A stretch of DNA of 64,000 bases from Pseudomonas sichuanensis (GTDB lineage Bacteria; Pseudomonadota; Gammaproteobacteria; Pseudomonadales; Pseudomonadaceae): contig NZ_QKVM01000003.1 of NCBI RefSeq assembly GCF_003231305.1, forward strand, positions 140,718-204,717, in the 5' to 3' direction. A program made the position numbers and the translations under genes. This document shows, one piece after another, positions 62,730 to 64,000 of this stretch. How positions within the stretch are numbered: the stretch's first letter is position 1; the number at the start of each line of letters is the position of its first letter. The notes beneath the pieces were generated by a model that was not told the origin of the DNA, searched no databases, and saw nothing but the letters and a program-made list of their open reading frames with translations.

Positions 62730-63926
62730 TTAGCTGTTCGGCAGCAAGCGGCAGGTAATGCTCTTGATGTAACGGGTCTCGCTGATCGCCGGGTGCACCG
62801 GGTGGTCCGGGCCCTGGCCGCCGCGCTCGAGCAGTTGCAGGTTGCGGTCCAGGTGGCGGGCGCTGGTCAGCAGGATGTTGTTCAGGTCGTCCTCGGGCAG
62901 GTGCATCGAGCACGAGGCGCTGACCAGGATGCCGTCCTTGTTGAGCATGCGCATGGCCTGTTCGTTGAGGCGGCGGTAGGCGGCCTCGCCGTTTTTCAGG
63001 TCTTTCTTGCGTTTGATGAAGGCGGGCGGGTCGGCGACGATCACGTCGAAGCGCTCTTCGGCGGCTTTGAGCTCGCGCAGGGCTTCGAACACATCGCCTT
63101 CGATGCAGGTCACTTTCTCGCTGATGCCGTTCAGTGCGGCATTGCGCTCGACGCCGTCGAGGGCGAAGCCCGAGGCGTCCACGCAGAACACTTCGCTGGC
63201 GCCGAATGCGCCGGCCTGCACGCCCCAGCCACCGATGTAGCTGAACAGGTCGAGTACGCGCTTGCCTTTGACGTAGGGCGCCAGGCGCGCGCGGTTCATG
63301 CGGTGGTCGTAGAACCAGCCGGTCTTCTGCCCTTCACGTACCGGGGCTTCGAACTTGACGCCGTTCTCTTCCAGGGCGACCCAGTCCGGCACTTCGCCGT
63401 AGACGGTGTCGACGTAGCGCTCGAGGCCTTCGGCGTCACGGGCGGCGGAGTCGTTCTTGAACAGGATGCCGCTGGGCTTGAGCACCTGGATCAGGGCGGC
63501 GATCACTTCGTCCTTGTGCGCTTCCATGGTGGCCGAGGCCAGTTGCACCACGAGGATGTCGAAGAAACGGTCGACCACCAGGCCCGGCAGCAGGTCGGAG
63601 TCGCCGTAGACCAGGCGGTAGCACGGCTTGTCGAACAACCGCTCGCGCAGCGACAGGGCCACGTTCAGGCGGTGCACCAGCAGCGACTTGTCCAGCGGCA
63701 GCTTGGCGTCGCGCGACAGCAGGCGGGCGCAGATCAGGTTGTTCGGGCTCATGGCCACCACGCCCAGCGGCTTGCCGTTGGCGGCTTCGAGGATGGCCTG
63801 CTGGCCGGCCTTCAGGCCCTGCAGCGGGGTGGCGGCAACGTCGACTTCATTGCTGTAGACCCACAGGTGGCCGGCGCGCAGGCGGCGGTCGGCATTGGCT
63901 TTGAGACGAAGGCTGGGCAGGGACAT
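62730..63926 (-). CDS. rlmI: 23S rRNA m5C1962 methyltransferase RlmI
   Basis: A 398-residue SAM-dependent methyltransferase. An N-terminal PUA domain (LRAGHLWVYSNEVD) is followed by the SAM-binding motif VLDLFSYIGGWGVQAG, then DPPAFIKRKKDL and the catalytic cysteine in ILVSASCSMHL. The length is standard for RlmI. It methylates C1962 of 23S rRNA. The start at 63926 (MSLPSLRLK) fits the family, and an open frame upstream to 63995 is not needed. Confidence 0.94.
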   Translation of the reverse strand: MSLPSLRLKANADRRLRAGHLWVYSNEVDVAATPLQGLKAGQQAILEAANGKPLGVVAMSPNNLICARLLSRDAKLPLDKSLLVHRLNVALSLRERLFDKPCYRLVYGDSDLLPGLVVDRFFDILVVQLASATMEAHKDEVIAALIQVLKPSGILFKNDSAARDAEGLERYVDTVYGEVPDWVALEENGVKFEAPVREGQKTGWFYDHRMNRARLAPYVKGKRVLDLFSYIGGWGVQAGAFGASEVFCVDASGFALDGVERNAALNGISEKVTCIEGDVFEALRELKAAEERFDVIVADPPAFIKRKKDLKNGEAAYRRLNEQAMRMLNKDGILVSASCSMHLPEDDLNNILLTSARHLDRNLQLLERGGQGPDHPVHPAISETRYIKSITCRLLPNS

Positions 63927-64000
63927 GACGTCGCTCCGGGAAAAAAGAGCGGGAGTATACCGCGTCGGCCCAGGGTTCGGTGTGGGGCGCGACAAAGCGG

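Overview
The window is a stretch of GC-rich chromosome from a Pseudomonas, most likely of the P. putida group. This rests on the gene order (serA / D-2-hydroxyglutarate dehydrogenase, rpiA-ilvA, rppH-ptsP, lgt-thyA, cadR-cadA), on near-textbook Pseudomonas products (OprD-family porin, LsfA, CadR, PchP, an EF-Tu prolyl hydroxylase) and on at least 17 intergenic REP-type inverted repeats with P. putida-like cores (for example GTGGGAGCGGGCTTGCCCCG). I see no rRNA, tRNA, CRISPR array, IS element or prophage. It reads as conserved chromosome with accessory uptake modules.

Layout. 1-1.9 kb: 3' part of a BCCT choline/betaine transporter. 2-14.6 kb: a sulfur-scavenging region. It holds tauABCD (minus strand), an OprD-family porin, the 1-Cys peroxiredoxin lsfA, a small RBBP9-like hydrolase, a sigma-54 activator of SfnR type with a degenerate GAFTGA loop and no visible DNA-binding domain, an orphan MetQ-like binding protein and a four-gene polar amino-acid ABC operon. 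Several of these genes have similar AT-rich upstream elements. 14.7-23.6 kb: hydrolases, a large Ntn-hydrolase acylase, a maltose-type acetyltransferase, a thioredoxin-like DUF6436 protein, the EF-Tu prolyl hydroxylase overlapping a DUF523 gene, a one-lobed solute-binding-like protein and a DUF4399 protein. 23.8-31.8 kb: serine and central metabolism (serA facing D2HGDH, a fumarylacetoacetase-family enzyme, two SdiA-regulated beta-propellers, rpiA, ilvA). 31.9-39.6 kb: housekeeping genes (DUF2269, HAD phosphatase, rppH, ptsP, NRDE protein, TSUP exporter, lgt, thyA). 39.7-42.5 kb: cadmium resistance (cadR, operator, cadA). 42.7-48.3 kb: a phosphonate module (LysR, 2-aminoethylphosphonate-type ABC transporter, PhnZ-type HD diiron oxygenase) without a PhnY hydroxylase. 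48.4-51.7 kb: a DUF3482 GTPase with a DUF2868 membrane protein, then folA. 51.8-55.8 kb: a complete cell-surface signalling siderophore system (ECF sigma, FecR, TonB receptor with STN domain). 55.9-63.9 kb: the cystine symporter tcyP, phosphorylcholine phosphatase pchP, ilvD, a DUF4153 membrane protein and rlmI.

How the genes fit together. The dominant theme is nutrient scavenging: sulfur (taurine, possibly methionine or cystine), phosphonate phosphorus, choline compounds (BCCT carrier and PchP) and iron. SerA and D2HGDH form a known metabolic pair, since SerA makes D-2-hydroxyglutarate and the dehydrogenase removes it. No single locus is clearly a new system. The best candidates for something undescribed are the PhnZ module without PhnY, the unusual sigma-54 activator in the sulfur region, a 27-residue micro-ORF upstream of the amino-acid ABC operon, and the one-lobed binding protein beside the EF-Tu hydroxylase.
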